A DNA stretch of 64,000 nt, taken from Flectonema sp. DT1601 (lineage: Eukaryota; Euglenozoa; Diplonemea; Diplonemida; Diplonemidae). The DNA lies in contig OZ025802.1 of NCBI GenBank assembly GCA_964019425.1, positions 186,001-250,000 of the forward strand, written 5' to 3'. Under the pieces are notes generated by a model, which saw only the letters and a program-made list of their open reading frames with translations, was not told the origin of the DNA and ran no database searches. Made by a program: the position numbers and the translations under genes. Shown one piece after another: positions 61,204-64,000 of the stretch; position 1 is the first letter of the stretch; each line of letters begins with the position of its first letter.

Positions 61204-61560
61204 TTTTTTTTTTTTTTTTTTTTTCCCCTTCCTATTATCAATCTATTTTAGTGACATTAAAAAAAAAGGGGGGGGAGCCTTTAAACTGCCAGCGGCAGAA
61301 GTATATAAATCACACATATATGTTTTTTTTTTTTTTTATTCTATTTGAGTGTAAGAATTAAGCCTTTTAGAATAGTTTTTTTTTTTTCATTTAAATAAGA
61401 AAAACAGCAACACATCGTAACAAGAGCAAATTGTAAGAAAAAGGTGTAATAACCCAAATGTAAAATTGTTATATGAGTATTGTATTAGAAAGCAATTCAA
61501 AAAAATAAAACGAACAAAACGCAGCTTAAGGAAGCAAGATCGAGGGGGAAAAAAATATAT
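61204..61560. other. intergenic, AT-rich
   Basis: Upstream region of the Cys-rich protein gene with T runs near 61204-61224 and 61323-61337. Nothing else seen. Confidence 0.6.
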
Positions 61561-61587
61561 CAGTCATTCCTTTTTTTTGCGAACAAA
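61561..61587 (+). repeat. left TIR of the MITE
   Basis: 27 bp, perfect inverse of 62311-62337. Confidence 0.95.
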
Positions 61588-62310
61588 TTCTAGACACTGA
61601 AAAAAAATTTCAAAAAAAAATTGTAAAAATTTCGATCGAAGCGGCATTTTAATGCGCTGCATCGTTGGGTTCATTTCCGTCCGAAATCGGGAGGTTGGCA
61701 TCACATACTTGTCTCCCGAATTGAGAAAAGAGATTTTGCGGTTTACTAAATCAGCTCAGCCGTGGACAAGTACCAAAACTAAAAATTAATCGAAGGGTCT
61801 AATTTTACACTGCTGGCCCAGCGGGATCCAGAGAAAAAATAATCGAGCAAAAATATATTAAAGAGTACTAAGCATGTGCCGGTGAGGCAGATTGTTACTA
61901 CCTGTCTTTTTGGACCTACTTTGATACTTAATGATCATTATCACCACCACAGATGCAACATTTTCCTTACATAATTGCTACTAGGGTTGATTTGTTAGTA
62001 AAAAGGTGCATATCTCTTGAGTGCGGGAGAAGGGGGAAAAAATAGTAAAAAAAAAAAAATTAGGGGTGTTTTTTACTCAGATTTTCTCGATCTTTCCATT
62101 CCAGGTCTGGGATTAATATTTATCATTGAGTAGTACCAAGGAAATTTTGCAAAGAGACGTTTATCTCTTTTTAGCAGCACTTACCATGTTTAAAAGTATA
62201 TCCCTATGCCTAATTTTACAGATCGCACCCTCCCCGATTCCAAAAAATAAAAAATCGAGCAAAAGTAACATATCGTGTAACCTTGCTCAGGCGGTGAGAA
62301 AATGGTGTTT

Positions 62311-62337
62311 TTTGTTCGCAAAAAAAAGGAATGACTG
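62311..62337 (-). repeat. right TIR of the MITE
   Basis: 27 bp, perfect inverse of 61561-61587. Confidence 0.95.
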
Positions 62338-62455
62338 ATATATATTTAAAATATAATTGTTCTGCTGTTTTGTTCTATTTCACACACCCTAACGGAAAAA
62401 AAAACGTATTTTTAATCGAAAGAACGGAGAACACAAAAGACTTAAACGTTTGTAT

Positions 62456-64000
62456 TTAATTATCCCAATCAAAAGGTAACCAAAACCCCTGATCACTAAC
62501 TACCCCACAAAGCTTTGGAACTAATACCGTCCGGTACTCAGCTTCAGTTGTTATATTACAAGAAGGAAATGAATAAGAAGAAGCTTTCGTTAATTCTCGA
62601 TAAAGTAACTTTCGAGTAGACTCATGAGAAGGATCAGAACTCAGGTCATGACTTTCTGAAGGATCAAGTATAACGTTAAATAAACAACCCTTACCAATAT
62701 GACATTGTCTTCCTAAAGATGATGTGTTAAGTGAGTTCCACGGTGCGAATCCCATCGCCTGATTAACACCTTTTCTTGTATCTCTTCGGATGATTCCACC
62801 TGATAACCCATATGGGATTTCAAAAGTACTAACTGGAGGAGGATATGTCAGATTATCAAGTCCTGCATGTCCAATTATTAATTTGAAGTCTCCCTGTCTG
62901 ATTGATGCAGTAGTGCAATGAGTCTCATTTGAGTTACATATTGAAGATAATGGTGAATGGATGATCGTTTCTCTGGTGGATCTTCCTGTTCCGGGTCTTG
63001 AGATTTGATTCCATAAATCATATCCAGTTACTCCGTTTGGTTTTAATGATGATGTCGAATTGACAATCCCAACAACAATCGTTGGAAGCAAATCAGAAAT
63101 ATGCATCATCCCCTCAAATACTGAACTTTTGTCAATTCTCGTTGGAGAGTAAAAAATCGCCGATGTCCTAACCGAACCCTCCCAGGAACCTGGAACCGAT
63201 CCCCTAAAAGGAATATTACTGCTTTGATATTGATCACCACCAGTAACTCCGTGTATTATTATAATGTAATTATCATCGTTAATAGAAGAGAAAGCTTGTT
63301 CGATTCTTGAAAGTTGGATGTCAGAATAATACAGCATTCCGTTGGCTATCTTTCGAGCATCTTTTGTTATAAATTGAAATTTTGGATACAAATATGGAAC
63401 AGCAACATTAAGAGGACTACTCAAAGCATGAAGTGAAAGTAAAATATAAATCGGTGAAGTTTTTTCATTAATTATTTTGACGGCACGATCAGTGTACATT
63501 TTTGTAGAATAATCTTCGTAGTATGTTTCTATATCTGCGTGGGTTACCTTACTTGAATTGAACAGCACATCAGCTAAGTCAGTCATCGGTCCCGCAGTTG
63601 GTGTCGGAGCTGTTCCACAATCAGTGCTGTCAGGAGAACGGATGTGCCACCAGTAGTCACCAGTGTTTTCAGATGATCCAAAAAACGTATCAAAGCCTCT
63701 ATAAGTTGGAGTATAATTCCTAGTAACCCAACCGAGATGCCATCCTCCTAGGTAGTGTGAAGTGTAGTTCAATGGCTTAAGGTATTCAGGAATTGTTTTT
63801 AATCCCTGAGGTAATCCCTGCCACATAGATCCATTGCATTTATTTCCATAACCAGCCTCATAACTGTATCTACCTGTTAACATAGCTGCTCTACTTGGGG
63901 CAGACATCCCCCCTCCATAAAACTCGTTAATAGTAACACCCTTTGATGCTAGGCTGTCGAGGTATGGTGTTGCTCCTTCACCATTTCTCCAACCAACGTC
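62456..64000 (-). CDS. sulfatase-family pseudoenzyme (partial, 5' end beyond window)
   Basis: About 514 residues, open to the window edge. Upstream of the first internal Met the frame continues DVGWRNGEGATPYLDSLASKGVTINEFYGGG, as in arylsulfatase B-like enzymes. The fold is clear: APSRAAMLTGRYSYEAGY, YRGFDTFFG, PFRGSVPGSWEGSVR, LRQG-like FKLI near 380. The catalytic set is replaced: the formylglycine-site Cys of CxPSR is Ser (codon 63902-63904), GKWHLG is GGWHLG, the His of the H-x-PL segment is Ser (LSSPLN), the metal-binding DNGG is VTGG, and the Lys of RGxKGxxWEGG is lost. Only Arg of PSR and His of WHLG remain. It probably binds rather than cleaves a sulfated glycan. Several N-glycosylation sequons suggest secretion. 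Confidence 0.9.
   Translation of the reverse strand, partial: DVGWRNGEGATPYLDSLASKGVTINEFYGGGMSAPSRAAMLTGRYSYEAGYGNKCNGSMWQGLPQGLKTIPEYLKPLNYTSHYLGGWHLGWVTRNYTPTYRGFDTFFGSSENTGDYWWHIRSPDSTDCGTAPTPTAGPMTDLADVLFNSSKVTHADIETYYEDYSTKMYTDRAVKIINEKTSPIYILLSLHALSSPLNVAVPYLYPKFQFITKDARKIANGMLYYSDIQLSRIEQAFSSINDDNYIIIIHGVTGGDQYQSSNIPFRGSVPGSWEGSVRTSAIFYSPTRIDKSSVFEGMMHISDLLPTIVVGIVNSTSSLKPNGVTGYDLWNQISRPGTGRSTRETIIHSPLSSICNSNETHCTTASIRQGDFKLIIGHAGLDNLTYPPPVSTFEIPYGLSGGIIRRDTRKGVNQAMGFAPWNSLNTSSLGRQCHIGKGCLFNVILDPSESHDLSSDPSHESTRKLLYRELTKASSYSFPSCNITTEAEYRTVLVPKLCGVVSDQGFWLPFDWDN

Larger units (their letters stand above)
61561..62337. mobile_element. 777-bp MITE with perfect 27-bp terminal inverted repeats
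   Basis: Ends CAGTCATTCC...GAACAAA (61561-61587) and the exact reverse complement (62311-62337). Flanked by ATATAT on both sides, so a TA or AT target duplication cannot be placed exactly. The CAGT end and TA flank suggest Tc1/mariner affinity. No transposase. An imperfect internal direct repeat is visible (CTAATTTTACA... AATCGAGCAAAA at about 61799 and 62208). Confidence 0.88.

Noticed and set aside
1-64000. Retroviral, LTR or Polinton-like elements
   Set aside because: No reverse transcriptase, integrase, capsid or polymerase-B coding sequence was seen on either strand.

Overview
This is nuclear DNA from a flagellated, probably free-living unicellular eukaryote. The evidence is a complete axonemal outer-arm dynein heavy chain, an XRCC1-type repair scaffold, VKOR, an SK-like potassium channel, spliceosomal GT-AG introns of about 65-95 bp, secreted carbohydrate-active enzymes, and fragments of nuclear-type 18S and 28S rRNA. 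Intergenic DNA is very AT-rich and crowded with poly(dA)/poly(dT) runs of 15-35 nt. I cannot fix the clade from the sequence alone; a marine protist, perhaps a stramenopile or relative, is a guess.

Layout from left to right. 0-2.3 kb: XRCC1. 3-4.3 kb: secreted single-domain catalase-peroxidase-like enzyme. 4.8-18.7 kb: intronless gamma-class dynein heavy chain. 19-22.5 kb: VKOR, a four-TM membrane protein and a coiled-coil protein. 23.2-24.9 kb: a 1.7-kb element with 47-bp terminal inverted repeats carrying a 28S rRNA fragment, tRNA-like pieces and a coding-like fragment (Pack-MULE-like). 25-28.5 kb: gene-free AT-rich DNA. 28.5-34.3 kb: an SP/RS-rich protein, an 18S rRNA fragment, a polyQ protein and a beta-helix membrane protein. 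35.4-37.9 kb: a Cys-rich type I membrane protein and an EF-hand protein. 38.3-40 kb: a gene-free stretch with small hairpins. 40-42.9 kb: a fatty acid hydroxylase-family enzyme and an SK-like channel. 43.8-49.5 kb: four tandem GH43-like secreted proteins, two of them near-identical. 49.5-53.6 kb: gene-free. 53.6-56.7 kb: a four-exon MIF4G-RRM protein. 57.2-58.5 kb: a secreted M28 peptidase. 60-61.2 kb: a Cys-rich secreted protein. 61.6-62.3 kb: a 777-bp MITE. 62.5-64 kb: the 3' part of a sulfatase homologue whose catalytic residues are replaced.

All 21 genes read on the minus strand, and most have an acceptor-like pyrimidine-AG just upstream of the start codon. Several of these pair with a good donor 60-90 bp upstream and so look like 5'-UTR introns; others show no close donor. 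The genes do not form one pathway. Shared themes are secretion and extracellular polysaccharide or peroxide chemistry (peroxidase, GH43 cluster, M28 peptidase, Cys-rich protein, pseudo-sulfatase) and flagellar or calcium functions (dynein, EF-hand, SK-like channel).
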